DNA from: Selenomonadaceae bacterium UBA2897
GTDB lineage: Bacteria; Bacillota; Negativicutes; Selenomonadales; Selenomonadaceae
Length of the DNA: 64,000 nucleotides
Direction: 5' to 3'
Assembly: GCA_002350105.1 (NCBI GenBank)
Contig: DEDT01000054.1
Location: 30,475-94,474 of the forward strand
The translations under genes and the position numbers were made by a program. Every line of letters starts with the position of its first letter. Position 1 is the first letter of the stretch. The notes beneath the pieces were generated by a model. That model was not told the origin of the DNA. It made no database searches and saw nothing but the letters and a program-made list of their open reading frames with translations. This document shows, piece by piece, positions 7,059-15,724 of this stretch.

Positions 7059-8114
7059 TTACTGCTGCGAATTCGAGGTATTGTTCATATGGAAGATGCC
7101 GATCTTCTTGGCACCGAACAGAACGACTGCCAGGACGACACAGACGATGACGATGGCGAACTGGCTGCTCACCTCCGTGAGCGCTACGGCCGAAAGGCCG
7201 AGCATCGCGCTGATCACGTACATGAGCAGCACCGCCTGACGCTGCGTGAAGCCCATGTCGAGCAAGCGGTGATGCAGATGACCCTTATCCGGCTTGAAAA
7301 TAGGCACACCGCCGCGATAGCGGCGCACGATAGCGAAAGTCGTATCCATGATGGGAAGGCCCAAGGCCAAGATCGGCACGATGAGCGCAATCGTCGTCGC
7401 GGCCTTCACGGCACCGATGACGGAAATGCCCGAGAGCATGAAGCCGAGGAACATGCTGCCGGAATCACCCATGAAGATCTTGGCCGGGTTGAAATTGTAA
7501 TAAAGGAAACCGACCGCCGCGCCGGCCAGGCAGGCCGTGAGCGTCGCAAGGAAGACATCCCCCTGCTGCAGCGCCACCAGGCAGATCGTAATAGCCGCAA
7601 TCGTCGAGACCCCCGCCGCGAGGCCATCGAGGCCATCGATGAGGTTCACGGTATTCGTGATACCCACGACCCAGAAGATCGTCAGCGGCACCGCGAAGTA
7701 CTCGAGAAAGATATAGTCGCCGAACGGATCCGTCACGAAGTCGATGCGCACACCGAAGCCGATGACGAGCACGGCCGCGGCGATGATCTGGCCCAAAAGC
7801 TTGACCTTCGCGGGCAGATCCTTGTAGTCATCGATGACGCCAACGAGCACGATGAGCGTACTGCTGGCCATGAGCCCGATGAGCTCGAATTCCTGGTCAT
7901 CGGGCACCTCAGTGTAGCCGGTCGCAATCACGATGGCCAGCATGAAGGCAAGCCAGATGCCGATGCCGCCGATGCGCGGAATCGGCTTCTTATGAACTTT
8001 ACGCTGATTCGGTGCGTCCAGCGCCCCCGTCTTGCGGGCAAACCAGATGACGCCCGGCGTCACCAGCAGCGCAATGCCCGCTGCGATAACAAATGCCAAT
8101 ATGTAATCTGGCAT
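7059..8114 (-). CDS. Undecaprenyl-phosphate GlcNAc-1-phosphate transferase (WecA/TagO type)
   Basis: A 351-residue polytopic membrane enzyme of the MraY/WecA family that loads GlcNAc-1-phosphate on undecaprenyl phosphate to start O-antigen-like or teichoic glycans. The hallmark cytoplasmic motifs are present: VHKKPIPRIGGIGI, GVIDDYKDLPAKVKLLGQ, NTVNLIDGLDGLAAG, NPAKIFMGDSGSMFLGF and the basic DKGHLHHRLLDMGFTQRQ loop of the WecA/TagO branch. About ten hydrophobic segments are seen. An AAAGGAG site precedes the ATG and a near-consensus promoter lies at 8211-8239. Pairing with UDP-GlcNAc 2-epimerase suggests a ManNAc-containing linkage unit. Confidence 0.93.
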   Translation of the reverse strand: MPDYILAFVIAAGIALLVTPGVIWFARKTGALDAPNQRKVHKKPIPRIGGIGIWLAFMLAIVIATGYTEVPDDQEFELIGLMASSTLIVLVGVIDDYKDLPAKVKLLGQIIAAAVLVIGFGVRIDFVTDPFGDYIFLEYFAVPLTIFWVVGITNTVNLIDGLDGLAAGVSTIAAITICLVALQQGDVFLATLTACLAGAAVGFLYYNFNPAKIFMGDSGSMFLGFMLSGISVIGAVKAATTIALIVPILALGLPIMDTTFAIVRRYRGGVPIFKPDKGHLHHRLLDMGFTQRQAVLLMYVISAMLGLSAVALTEVSSQFAIVIVCVVLAVVLFGAKKIGIFHMNNTSNSQQ

Positions 8115-8210
8115 GGATTTCCTGCACTCCTTTATCTCTACAAGCCGCCTGTACGCTCGATTGATTCGCAGTCTTTATGCGCACTTCTCCTACAGGCCTA
8201 TAACATCCCC

Positions 8211-8239
8211 ATTTTACAACACGCCCTTACGGGTGTCAA
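8211..8239 (-). promoter_or_regulatory. Sigma-70 promoter of wecA-wecB
   Basis: The minus strand shows TTGACA, 17 bp, TAAAAT, in the interval between the dCMP deaminase stop and the WecA-type start. An imperfect ACACCC/GGGCGTGT hairpin lies within the spacer and may link it to the end of the deaminase gene. Confidence 0.7.
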
Positions 8240-8242
8240 TGC

Positions 8243-8704
8243 TCAGTCGTGTATCTCCGCAGGCGCACAGCTCACGACCTGGCCGTCCTCATCGTAGTAG
8301 ACGACACGCGCGAGTTTCGCGTTGCGCAGCATGCGACGGCAAAGCAGGCAGGGCTTGCCGCTCGCCAGGCTTCCATCGGCATTGAAGCCCACGATATAGA
8401 TAGTCGCGCCCTCCATATCGGCGGGATTGGCGTTGATGATGGCGTTCTGCTCGGCATGCACCGCCACGCAGAGTTCGTAGTTCTGCCCTTTCGGCACGTG
8501 CAGACGCTCGCGCTCGCAGAGACCCGTATCGATACAGTTCGCCTCGCCACGCGGCGCGCCGTTGTAGCCCGTGCTCACGATGATCTTGTCCTTGACGATG
8601 ATGGCGCCGTAGCGGCGGCGCAGGCAAGTGGCCCGGCGCCCCACCGCCTTCGCGATATCGAGGAAATACTCCGTCCAGTCCGGACGCGTCTGTTTCTTAT
8701 TCAT
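8243..8704 (-). CDS. dCMP/deoxycytidylate deaminase (ComEB family)
   Basis: A 153-residue cytosolic zinc enzyme that deaminates dCMP to dUMP for thymidylate synthesis. The catalytic HAEQNAI (zinc histidine and proton-shuttle glutamate) and the second zinc motif KPCLLCRRML are present. TGYNGAPRGEANC is the substrate loop of ComEB-type enzymes. ATG 8704 was chosen because GGGGAGGAAG precedes it; the longer frame adds 14 basic residues. The MITE-like element lies 33 bp upstream of this start and so separates it from its former upstream neighbour. Confidence 0.92.
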   Translation of the reverse strand: MNKKQTRPDWTEYFLDIAKAVGRRATCLRRRYGAIIVKDKIIVSTGYNGAPRGEANCIDTGLCERERLHVPKGQNYELCVAVHAEQNAIINANPADMEGATIYIVGFNADGSLASGKPCLLCRRMLRNAKLARVVYYDEDGQVVSCAPAEIHD

Positions 8705-8736
8705 GCTTCTTCCTCCCCTCTTCCGTTCGCGATGGT

Positions 8737-8898
8737 AAGGAAACACTGATTAATAAGTTGGTTCAGATTGTCGTAGATTTTTCGTCTAGGCAAGGAAGTA
8801 ACTCGCAGGCATAGCGGTGGCTATGCCGAGAGGAACTGACGAAGTATAGGCGAAAAAGATGCGGCAAGATGAGCTGACGATTGAATCAGCGTTTCCTT
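8737..8898. mobile_element. MITE-like palindromic element, about 160 bp
   Basis: The ends AAGGAAACACTGATT (8737-8751) and AATCAGCGTTTCCTT (8884-8898) are inverted repeats with one mismatch. The body folds back on itself along nearly its whole length around the centre GGCATAGCGGTGGCTATGCC (about 8808-8827), so it is a giant imperfect hairpin. There is no reading frame for a transposase. A TA dinucleotide flanks both ends, as after insertion by TA-targeting transposases, though TA is also part of the palindrome. The right end supplies the stop codon of the adjacent RuvC-fold gene. Confidence 0.75.
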
Positions 8899-9335
8899 AA
8901 ATGCATGGGCACCGGCGGCAGGTCTTTGGCCAGCTGCCCCTGGCCCGCAATATAGCGGCGGCCCAGGATGACCGCCGCGAAATCATCCACGGGCTCCGGC
9001 GGCGTCTGCAGGCCCAGCGGCAGCAGACGCCGCCAGCCGTGCCGTGGATGAGCCTGCCAGTAATATTCCCGTGCGAGCTCCGTCGTTCGGTACTCGTCGA
9101 GCACGACGATGTGGAGCTGCGGCAGAACCTCGAGCAACCTTTCCTCCGCCTGCTCGCTCGTCGTACCGTTGCCGGAGACCAGTACCGTAAAGCCGTACTC
9201 TGCCTGCAGCGCCCTGACCTGCTCCGGCAGGGTGCGCGTGAGCACCACCCGCTGCCAAAGCGTATGGCCATCGGCCTGCAGCACGGCGAGGCCGCATTTA
9301 TCGCGTCCCGGATCCAAAGCCGCTATCGCCGCCAT
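8886..9335 (-). CDS. RuvC-fold (YqgF-like) protein, 3' end inside MITE
   Basis: A 149-residue protein with an RNase H/RuvC-like start: AALDPGRDKCGLAVL carries the first acidic residue, LVSGNGTT follows a second strand, and PVDDFAAVILGRRYI gives a C-terminal DD pair. This arrangement resembles pre-16S rRNA nuclease and related RuvC-like resolvases, though the exact subfamily is uncertain. ATG 9335 follows AAAGGAG. The last codons (LRKR and TGA) are encoded by the terminal repeat of the MITE-like element at 8737-8898, so the native C-terminus was replaced or trimmed by the insertion. Whether the protein is still active is not clear. Confidence 0.7.
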   Translation of the reverse strand: MAAIAALDPGRDKCGLAVLQADGHTLWQRVVLTRTLPEQVRALQAEYGFTVLVSGNGTTSEQAEERLLEVLPQLHIVVLDEYRTTELAREYYWQAHPRHGWRRLLPLGLQTPPEPVDDFAAVILGRRYIAGQGQLAKDLPPVPMHLRKR

Positions 9336-9395
9336 ACCATCATCTCCTTTGCGTCCCGCGTTTGTATTCCCTATAGCATAACACATTTTGACCAT

Positions 9396-9420
9396 AAAAA
9401 AAGCCCCCGACGGGGCTTTT
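9396..9420. terminator. Intrinsic terminator at the end of the LPS run
   Basis: AAAAGCCCC, GTCG and GGGGCTTTT form a 9-bp stem with T-runs on both strands, so it can stop transcription in both directions. On the minus strand it lies about 20 bp after the DUF3084 stop. Confidence 0.9.
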
Positions 9421-9441
9421 CCATCATTTTCCATTCCCGGC

Positions 9442-10722
9442 TTACGAATCAGAGGGCAGGCCCTCCACCTTCACTTTCAGGCGCAACGGGCCGAGGGCAT
9501 CCGTGCTGCTGCGGGCATAGGCCGAAAGCACGACATCGCCGTGCGTCTTCGTGAGCTCCTGCACGATATCGTAGAACTGCGTGCCCTCCATAACGCCCAC
9601 GGAACCGTTGAGCGGATCGGCGAGAATACCGCGCTGCAGTGCCGCAAAATTGATGTCGTGCAGGAAATCCATAACCGCCTGCTCCGCCTCGCCCGACTTG
9701 CCGGTCAGCGTATAGCGCCGCGCGAGGATGAACTCATCGGCCTGATAGATGGTGCTGTTATTGTAGAGCTCCAGCGAAGCGCGCACCTCTTCGCCGCGGA
9801 TGAGGTTGCCAGCCGCCGTTACGCGCACAACCATATCCTTCTTGCTCTTGGCAATCTCGGCCACCGCACCGTCATACTCCGGCTTGTAGACCCAGATATT
9901 CTGGTCGGTCTGGTTCTTGCCCACGCGCGCCGAAATGTTGCGGCTGGCCATTTGCATGAGACTTTCCATGTCCTGCCGGACTTTCTCTTCCGGCTGATCG
10001 CCATGGATGACGCCGCTGGCGAGAATCTCGCCGGCGCGAAACACGATATCGCCCTCGCGCATGCTGATGAGACCGTTGGCCAACTCCTCCGTGCGCTTGC
10101 CGAGAATGTTGTTGACCTGGGTCAGCGTGTCGTTGCGCGTGCTGAGCTGTTTGTTGCCCGCCGTAAGCTTCGTATTCTGCTCACTGAGGGCAGCGTTCGT
10201 GCTGTTCAGCTGGTCATTGAGGCCACTGAGCTGTGCATTCTCACTGCCGAGGCGGTCGTTATCAGCCAGCAGGCTGCTGTTGTTCGCCTGCAGTGCCTCG
10301 TTGGCAAGCTGCAGGATGCGGTTGCCTTCCTGCAGCTGTGCGGACTGCTCGCGCAGGTCGGCTACATCGCCCTTGGCCTTGCGCAGTGCCTGGTCTGTAG
10401 CCGCCTGTTCCTCCTGGGCGGCCGACAGATTGCTTGCAGCCTGGTCGAGCTGCTGCTGCGTCGCTGTCATGCGCTGCTGCAGCCGCTCCATACCGAAGAG
10501 CGCCGTGCGCACATTCTGCGAAACAGCTGCACTGACACCCAGCGTCAGCGTCGTGATGCAGATACCCGTAAAAATCGTAATGATAATCGAAGTATGCCGT
10601 GGCCGCAGGCCAAAGAGGGACAAGCGCTTCTTGCCGACCTTCGTGCCCAGGCGGTCGCCGATGAAGGCGATGGCACCGCCCGTGATGATGAGCACGATGA
10701 TCAGCATAATACCGTACAGCAT
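9442..10722 (-). CDS. DUF3084 domain protein
   Basis: A 426-residue membrane protein of unknown function. Two N-terminal hydrophobic segments (about residues 1-23 and 45-70) flank a short basic loop, KVGKKRLSLFGLRPRH. A long coiled coil rich in Q, N, L and A follows (about 78-230). A globular C-terminal part contains ISMREGDIVFRAGEILASG and ISARVGKNQTDQNIWVY. DUF3084 proteins are found in cyanobacteria and diderm Firmicutes. Here the gene is the last of the LPS export run, 39 bp after the lptF/G-like gene, so a role in envelope assembly is likely by context only. Confidence 0.85.
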   Translation of the reverse strand: MLYGIMLIIVLIITGGAIAFIGDRLGTKVGKKRLSLFGLRPRHTSIIITIFTGICITTLTLGVSAAVSQNVRTALFGMERLQQRMTATQQQLDQAASNLSAAQEEQAATDQALRKAKGDVADLREQSAQLQEGNRILQLANEALQANNSSLLADNDRLGSENAQLSGLNDQLNSTNAALSEQNTKLTAGNKQLSTRNDTLTQVNNILGKRTEELANGLISMREGDIVFRAGEILASGVIHGDQPEEKVRQDMESLMQMASRNISARVGKNQTDQNIWVYKPEYDGAVAEIAKSKKDMVVRVTAAGNLIRGEEVRASLELYNNSTIYQADEFILARRYTLTGKSGEAEQAVMDFLHDINFAALQRGILADPLNGSVGVMEGTQFYDIVQELTKTHGDVVLSAYARSSTDALGPLRLKVKVEGLPSDS

Positions 10723-10760
10723 AGAATATATCCCCCTTTCTCAATTGGATATGTTGTCTC

Positions 10761-11861
10761 TCAGCGCGAAGCCTTTCGGATGAGGAAGAAACCGGCGATG
10801 AGGCCGATGATATTCGGCAGCCAGACGGCCAGCAGCGGCGCTACGGCACCGCTGCGCGCCAGCGCGTTGCCCATAGTCATGAGCGCGTAATAGATGAAGA
10901 TAATCACGATACTCATGGCAAAGCCGGCCGAAGAACTGTTGCGCGTCGGCTGCAGGCCAAGCGGCACGCCGATGAGCGCGAAGATCAGGCTGGCCATCGG
11001 CACGCTCACGCGCTGGTGGAGCTCCGCTTCCAGCTTATTCGTATTCACGTACTGCGACTTCATGATGTTGATTTCCGCCCGGAGCTCCTTCATCGTGAGT
11101 TCCTCCGGATCCTTCTGCTCGCGCACGATCTGCTTTGGATTAGCTGAGACCGGCAATTGCTGCGTCTCAAAGCGCACGCTGTGCTCGCTCTTGCCCTCTT
11201 CGTCGGAAATATCGTAAATCACGCCTTCATGCATGGTCCAGATATTGCCATTCCAATCGGCATAGTTCGCATTCTCGACGTGGCGCACCTTGCCGTCAGC
11301 ATCGAAATCCTGCATCGTGATGCCCTGCAGCGTCTGCGAGTCCGCATCGTAATAGCGCGCGTAGACGAGGCGCTGCATGTTGCCGTCCCGGATTTCCTTG
11401 AGGATGATGTGCTCCTGCGACTTCGCCCCCGCGTTGTTCTCAATTTCATAATAGAGCACATTACGATAGGCTGTATTGGCCCAGGGCACGACGTATTCAT
11501 TGAAGGCCACGGCCCCCATGCTCACGATGAAGCCCAGGATCAGCGCCGGCATCGCGATGCGGCCAAAACTGATACCACAGGATTTCATCGCCGTGATCTC
11601 GGAGTTGCCCGAAAGACGACCAAACGTCATCAGCGAGGCCAGCAGCATCGACATGGGGAATGTCCAGATCACGACCTTCGGCAGACCGAGCACGAAAATC
11701 TTCGCCACGGACTGCAGCGAAGCGCCGTAGTCCGTAATGTATTTGGCGATCTTGAACAACGTGCCCGAGCCGATGAAGACGGCGGAAAAGGCGCAGATGC
11801 CGAACAGGAAGGTGATCAGCACCTCGCGGAAAATATATTTGTCCAATATGCGGATATGCAT
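10761..11861 (-). CDS. LPS export permease LptF/LptG (YjgP/YjgQ family)
   Basis: A 366-residue permease. It has three N-terminal hydrophobic segments, a periplasmic beta-jellyroll region (about 130-265) and three C-terminal segments, and starts with the family pattern LDKYIFREVLITFLFG. With LptB it should extract LPS from the inner membrane and push it along LptC-LptA. Only one LptF/G-like gene is seen here; a homodimer or a second copy elsewhere are both possible. ATG 11861 is the family-consistent start and lies 13 bp after the lptB stop. Confidence 0.9.
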   Translation of the reverse strand: MHIRILDKYIFREVLITFLFGICAFSAVFIGSGTLFKIAKYITDYGASLQSVAKIFVLGLPKVVIWTFPMSMLLASLMTFGRLSGNSEITAMKSCGISFGRIAMPALILGFIVSMGAVAFNEYVVPWANTAYRNVLYYEIENNAGAKSQEHIILKEIRDGNMQRLVYARYYDADSQTLQGITMQDFDADGKVRHVENANYADWNGNIWTMHEGVIYDISDEEGKSEHSVRFETQQLPVSANPKQIVREQKDPEELTMKELRAEINIMKSQYVNTNKLEAELHQRVSVPMASLIFALIGVPLGLQPTRNSSSAGFAMSIVIIFIYYALMTMGNALARSGAVAPLLAVWLPNIIGLIAGFFLIRKASR

Positions 11862-11874
11862 GACTGCCCCCTGC

Positions 11875-12594
11875 TCAAAGTTTGAAATTCTCGCCCAGAT
11901 AGAACTTCCGGGCAATCGGGCTGTTCGCGATATCGTTCCTATCGCCCTCGATGAGAATCTTCCCCTCACTGAGGATGTAAGCGCGATCGACGATGGCCAG
12001 CGTCTCGCGGACGTTGTGATCCGTGATGAGGATGCCGAGGCCCATCTGCTGCAGCTGCTGCACGATTTCCTGAATATCGGCCACGGCCAGCGGGTCGACG
12101 CCCGCGAAAGGCTCATCGAGCAGGATGAATTCCGGCTTCAGCGCCAGGCAGCGTGCAATCTCCACGCGGCGGCGCTCGCCGCCAGAGAGCTCCGTGCCCT
12201 TGCGCTCCTGCACATGGCCGATATGAAACTCCCTGATGAGCTCCTCATAGCGGTTCTTCTGCTCAGCGCGGGAGAGCTTCGTCGTCTCGAGAATGGCCAT
12301 GATGTTCTCTCGCACCGTGAGTTTGCGGAAGATGGATGCCTCCTGCGCGAGGTAGCTGATGCCCAGCTCCGCCCGGCGGTTGATGGGCTGATCCGTGATA
12401 TCGATATCGGAGAGAAACACCTGCCCGGACGTCGGATGCTCCAGTCCCACGATCATGTAGAACGTCGTCGTCTTGCCCGCACCGTTCGGGCCGAGCAGGC
12501 CCACGATTTCCCCTTTATTGACCCGCAGGGAGACGCGGTTGACGACCGTGCGTTCCTTGAACTTCTTGACGAGATTCTTCGTTTCGATATGCAC
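11875..12594 (-). CDS. lptB: LPS export ABC transporter ATPase LptB
   Basis: A 239-residue cytoplasmic ATPase that powers LPS transport. It has Walker A GPNGAGKTTTFYMIVG, the LptB-typical LGISYLAQEASIFRKLTVREN (Q-loop region), signature LSGGERRRVEIARCLA, Walker B FILLDEPFAGVDP and the switch histidine in ITDHNVRETL. Length and motifs fit LptB rather than a general LivG-type protein. It lies between lptA and the lptF/G permease. Confidence 0.95.
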   Translation of the reverse strand: MHIETKNLVKKFKERTVVNRVSLRVNKGEIVGLLGPNGAGKTTTFYMIVGLEHPTSGQVFLSDIDITDQPINRRAELGISYLAQEASIFRKLTVRENIMAILETTKLSRAEQKNRYEELIREFHIGHVQERKGTELSGGERRRVEIARCLALKPEFILLDEPFAGVDPLAVADIQEIVQQLQQMGLGILITDHNVRETLAIVDRAYILSEGKILIEGDRNDIANSPIARKFYLGENFKL

Positions 12595-12649
12595 TGGCGT
12601 GCCCTCCAGAAAAAAAGTGTCGTTTCCTCAGCTCCCAGGGAGCCGCACT

Positions 12650-13330
12650 TTATTGTACCTTAGCCGAACCATCCGATGCAAGATAAATCGTCAGGCGCTG
12701 ACTGTGCATGGTATTGTTGCCCTGCACGGCCCAGGCGTTGCCCGTGAGCACGGCCTGTCCCGAGCCCTGACCATAGTAGTCAAACTGGTTGCCACCGGCC
12801 TCGAGGTCACGCGGCGGACTCACGATATGCGCATTACCCGTACCGACATAGTGCGCCTCCTGCAGCCAGCCCTGCAGATTATCTGCAGTAAAAGTACCCT
12901 CACTGCTCGCGAGCGTACCGCCAGACGTCATGCTGACGTACTGCTTATCCGGGTAATAATCCACCTGCGCACCGCTGAAGCTCTTGTCGCCCTGCTGCCC
13001 CTGCACATTGCCCGAGGCAAGGTAATGCCCGGGGCCATCCACCGTGAGCTCCGCGCAGCTCAGGCGCATATCGTCCTTCTCGGCGATGACGCTGCCCGTC
13101 ACGCGTCCCTGCTGGCTCTTCATATTGTACCGGGCCTGCGAGCCTGCAATGCGGGCGCCATCGTGCTTCATCAGCACGTTGCCCGAGGCCGTAATCTCGC
13201 CCGTGCCCATATCGTACTCCACAGTATCCGCATCCAGCGCCGAGCTGCCCGCTGCGTACAGCGTCCCCATCGTGCAAGCGATAGCCACGGACAAGGCCAC
13301 CATGACCTTCTTTCCCTGCCATTTCCTCAT
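12650..13330 (-). CDS. lptA: LPS transport periplasmic bridge protein LptA-like
   Basis: A 226-residue secreted protein. An N-terminal signal peptide (MRKWQGKKVMVALSVAIAC..., cleavage likely after YAAGSSA) leads to an OstA/LptA beta-jellyroll with the repeated pattern of short strands (DADTVEYDMGTGEITASGNV, AELTVDGPGHYLASGNVQG). Units of this fold stack to carry LPS across the periplasm. ATG 13330 follows AAGGAG. It is separated from lptC by a 172-bp interval with repeats, which is unusual in this tightly packed run. Confidence 0.87.
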   Translation of the reverse strand: MRKWQGKKVMVALSVAIACTMGTLYAAGSSALDADTVEYDMGTGEITASGNVLMKHDGARIAGSQARYNMKSQQGRVTGSVIAEKDDMRLSCAELTVDGPGHYLASGNVQGQQGDKSFSGAQVDYYPDKQYVSMTSGGTLASSEGTFTADNLQGWLQEAHYVGTGNAHIVSPPRDLEAGGNQFDYYGQGSGQAVLTGNAWAVQGNNTMHSQRLTIYLASDGSAKVQ

Positions 13331-13502
13331 GGTATCAAACTCCTTCAAGAGTATCGGCCAGGATATCACTCCCAACTCTCAACTCCCAACTCTGTCAATC
13401 ATAGGATGTCAAGCTCGCCTTGCGGCGACCTGACTAAGCGATTCTCACAGTTTTGCGCGTCGCTGCGCTCCTTCAAAACTGGCTCTCTGCTTAAAAATCA
13501 GC
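13331..13502. repeat. Intergenic insert with tandem and inverted repeats between lptC and lptA
   Basis: The interval holds two copies of a 14-bp unit, ACTCCCAACTCTCA then ACTCCCAACTCTGT (13369-13396), a TCGCC-TTGC-GGCGA hairpin (13415-13428) and an AGTTTTG/CAAAACT inverted repeat with a GC-rich loop (13449-13480). No gene is visible. It looks like a degenerate repeat insertion in an otherwise gapless operon. Confidence 0.55.
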
Positions 13503-14213
13503 TCACTGCTTAATGTGCACATGCCCAATCAATTTGATTTTCGTCACATTCGGCGTAGTCTCCAGGCGATCGCCCGTCGCACTCATGTCACCTTTTGACA
13601 CGTGCACCGGCCCCTCAATCGTGAACTGCTTCAGGCCATCTTCGCTCGTGATGCTGCTGCCCGAAGCCTCCATATCAGCCTTGGTTATGTAGGCGTTACC
13701 CGTGAGTGTGAGCTGATTAAAACCATCCTTGCTCGTGATGCTGTCACCCGAGGCCTGCATGTCATCCTTGGCCATGTAGACATTGCCCTGCGCCGTCAGC
13801 ATATCCTCTGCTGCCGTCCAGAGCAGTTCGTCGCTCTTCATGCTGGCGCCATCGCTGGTTGTGATCTCGATGCCGTCCTCGATCTTCACATCTTTCGTCG
13901 CCGCATCGTAGCTGGCCTTCTCGGCCTTCACATCCACGACACGGCCGTCTTCCGCGTAGAAATGACCCGTGATGCCCGTCATCGTGGCATCCTTGGTATC
14001 GAGGTTCATCTCGATATGCTGTGCCGTGAGTTCCCAGATTTTGCGGCCGTCCTTTTCCTCGCTGATGGTATTGCCGTCGTAACTCATCACGCGGGAATCA
14101 TCCGTCGTCTGCATCGGCAGATGACCGGTGGGGATGGAGCGCACGGTCCAGACGACGAGGCCGATAAAGAGCAACGTGATGACGGCTGCCAGTGCCTTGC
14201 CCTTCCTGCTCAT
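13503..14213 (-). CDS. lptC: LPS export system protein LptC-like (with OstA-type repeats)
   Basis: A 236-residue bitopic protein. One N-terminal membrane helix (about 7-26) is followed by a periplasmic LptC/OstA-type beta domain. Strand repeats such as GNVYMAKDDMQASGDSITS, GNAYITKADMEASGSSITS and GPVHVSKGDMSATGDRL recur about every 30 residues in the second half, so this protein is extended by extra jellyroll units. It should link the LptB/F/G motor to LptA. ATG 14213 overlaps the acyltransferase stop (ATGA) and follows GGGGAGGAG. Confidence 0.88.
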   Translation of the reverse strand: MSRKGKALAAVITLLFIGLVVWTVRSIPTGHLPMQTTDDSRVMSYDGNTISEEKDGRKIWELTAQHIEMNLDTKDATMTGITGHFYAEDGRVVDVKAEKASYDAATKDVKIEDGIEITTSDGASMKSDELLWTAAEDMLTAQGNVYMAKDDMQASGDSITSKDGFNQLTLTGNAYITKADMEASGSSITSEDGLKQFTIEGPVHVSKGDMSATGDRLETTPNVTKIKLIGHVHIKQ

Positions 14214-15118
14214 GCCTTCTCCTCCCCGGCCGTATGGTGCTTGCCCAGCTTCTGCTCCTCTGGCTTCGTATTCCAGCGCTTCTGGAACCATAGCCATTGG
14301 GTCGGATTATCACGGATGACCTGCTCCACAATCTTTGTCATGCGCGCCGTATAGTCAAGCATATCAGCATCCGGATTCCCCGTGTCATGATAAGGGACCG
14401 GATCCATGATGACGACCTTATGTTTGCCATTCGGCTGACGCAGGATAAAGGCCGGCACCACGGGACTGTGGAACTTGCGCGAAAATACCGCAGGGCCCAT
14501 CGGCGTCGAAGCCGTCTTACCGAGGAAGGGCAGGAAAGCACCGCCCGGCCCCGCATCCTGATCGACGAGGAACCCCAGGATCTTGCCTTTCTTCAGCGCG
14601 CGCGCCGCCGCCAGGAGCTCGCTCGTGCCGCGGGAAAAAATCTCCACGTGAATCGTCGCGCGCAAGTCATCGAGCACCCGCGTATACTGGATATTCGGCT
14701 GCGGCTTGGCGATGGCCGTGACGGGCAGGCCGTTCAGCGTGAACGAAGCAGAGAGCCACTCCCAGGTGCCGATATGGCCCGTGAGAATCACGACACCGTG
14801 CTTTTCTGCCAGGGCCTTTTTCAGCGTATCCAGATTCTCCACGTCGATATAATCGCGGAAATTCTTTTCATTCAGGTTCGGCATGTAGAGAATCTCCAGC
14901 ACATTGCGTGCCATGTTGATAAAGGAGAGCCGCACCGTATGGCGCGCCGTGGCCTCATCCATGCCGAGGGCCGGCATCACCTGCGCCACCGCCCGCTCGC
15001 GCTCTTTCTTCACGAGCAGGTAGTAGAGATTGCCGAGCACCCAGCCCGCGCCCATCACCAGGCGGTAGGGCGTATGGCAGACCAGCCAGCTCAGCGCCAT
15101 GAGGGATTTATAAATCAT
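14210..15118 (-). CDS. Lipid A biosynthesis acyltransferase (LpxL/HtrB family), copy 1
   Basis: A 302-residue inner-membrane acyltransferase that adds a secondary acyl chain to lipid A. It has one N-terminal hydrophobic segment, the catalytic HxxxxE motif in GHIGTWEW (about 111-118), and the later LVDQDAGPGGAFLPFLGK element of the family. It lies between kdsC and lptC and overlaps lptC by 4 bp. A second copy lies at 27068-27931, so the two probably act at different positions on lipid A, like LpxL and LpxM. Confidence 0.92.
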   Translation of the reverse strand: MIYKSLMALSWLVCHTPYRLVMGAGWVLGNLYYLLVKKERERAVAQVMPALGMDEATARHTVRLSFINMARNVLEILYMPNLNEKNFRDYIDVENLDTLKKALAEKHGVVILTGHIGTWEWLSASFTLNGLPVTAIAKPQPNIQYTRVLDDLRATIHVEIFSRGTSELLAAARALKKGKILGFLVDQDAGPGGAFLPFLGKTASTPMGPAVFSRKFHSPVVPAFILRQPNGKHKVVIMDPVPYHDTGNPDADMLDYTARMTKIVEQVIRDNPTQWLWFQKRWNTKPEEQKLGKHHTAGEEKA

Positions 15119-15160
15119 ACGTATTTCCTTCCCAAAGATTCCGTCTATCGGCCTGCAGGC

Positions 15161-15724
15161 TTACTGTGCGAGTCCGGCTGCGTCCGCAGGCTGCACGGCA
15201 AAGAGGCCGAGCAGTGCCTCCCACTTGCCCTGCGCCTTGAGCAGGAACTCGAGAACTTCGCGCACGGCGCCATGGCCGCCGGGAAGCCCGGAAACTACGC
15301 TCGCGATGCGCCGCACCTCGGGCGAGGCATCCGCCGGCGCCCCCGTGAAGCCAACCTGCAGCATGACGGGCAGGTCGATGAGATCGTCGCCGATGTAGGC
15401 GATTTCCTCATCCGCGAGGCCAAAGGCCTCCTTGAGCTCACGATAGGCGGCGCGCTTGTCGCGCTGTCCCTGCCATACGCGGCTGATGCCGAGCTCCTGG
15501 GCACGGCAGGCCAGCTGTTCCGAGGTGCGCCCCGTAATGATAGCCGTCTTGCCGCCCGCCTTATGCCAGAGCGAGACACCGAGGCCGTCCTTGGCGTTGA
15601 AGGCCTTGAAGAGCTCACCCTGCGGCCCGATGTAGATACCACCGTCCGTGAGCACGCCATCCACATCGAAGATCACAAGCTTCACCTGACGCGCCGCCGC
15701 CAAAGCTTCCGCTGTCATTACCAT
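15161..15724 (-). CDS. kdsC: 3-deoxy-D-manno-octulosonate 8-phosphate phosphatase (KdsC)
   Basis: A 187-residue HAD phosphatase that removes phosphate from Kdo-8-P. The nucleophile motif is VIFDVDGVLTDGGIY, followed by FNAKDGLGV, the threonine motif IITGRTS and the metal motif AYIGDDLIDLPVM. There is no cap domain and the length is normal for KdsC. It begins directly at the kdsD stop, so the two are co-translated. Confidence 0.94.
   Translation of the reverse strand: MVMTAEALAAARQVKLVIFDVDGVLTDGGIYIGPQGELFKAFNAKDGLGVSLWHKAGGKTAIITGRTSEQLACRAQELGISRVWQGQRDKRAAYRELKEAFGLADEEIAYIGDDLIDLPVMLQVGFTGAPADASPEVRRIASVVSGLPGGHGAVREVLEFLLKAQGKWEALLGLFAVQPADAAGLAQ

Noticed and set aside
9388..10890. A 500-codon plus-strand frame opposite the DUF3084 gene
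   Set aside because: Composition is that of an antisense shadow, and the minus strand gives a membrane plus coiled-coil protein in a tight operon.
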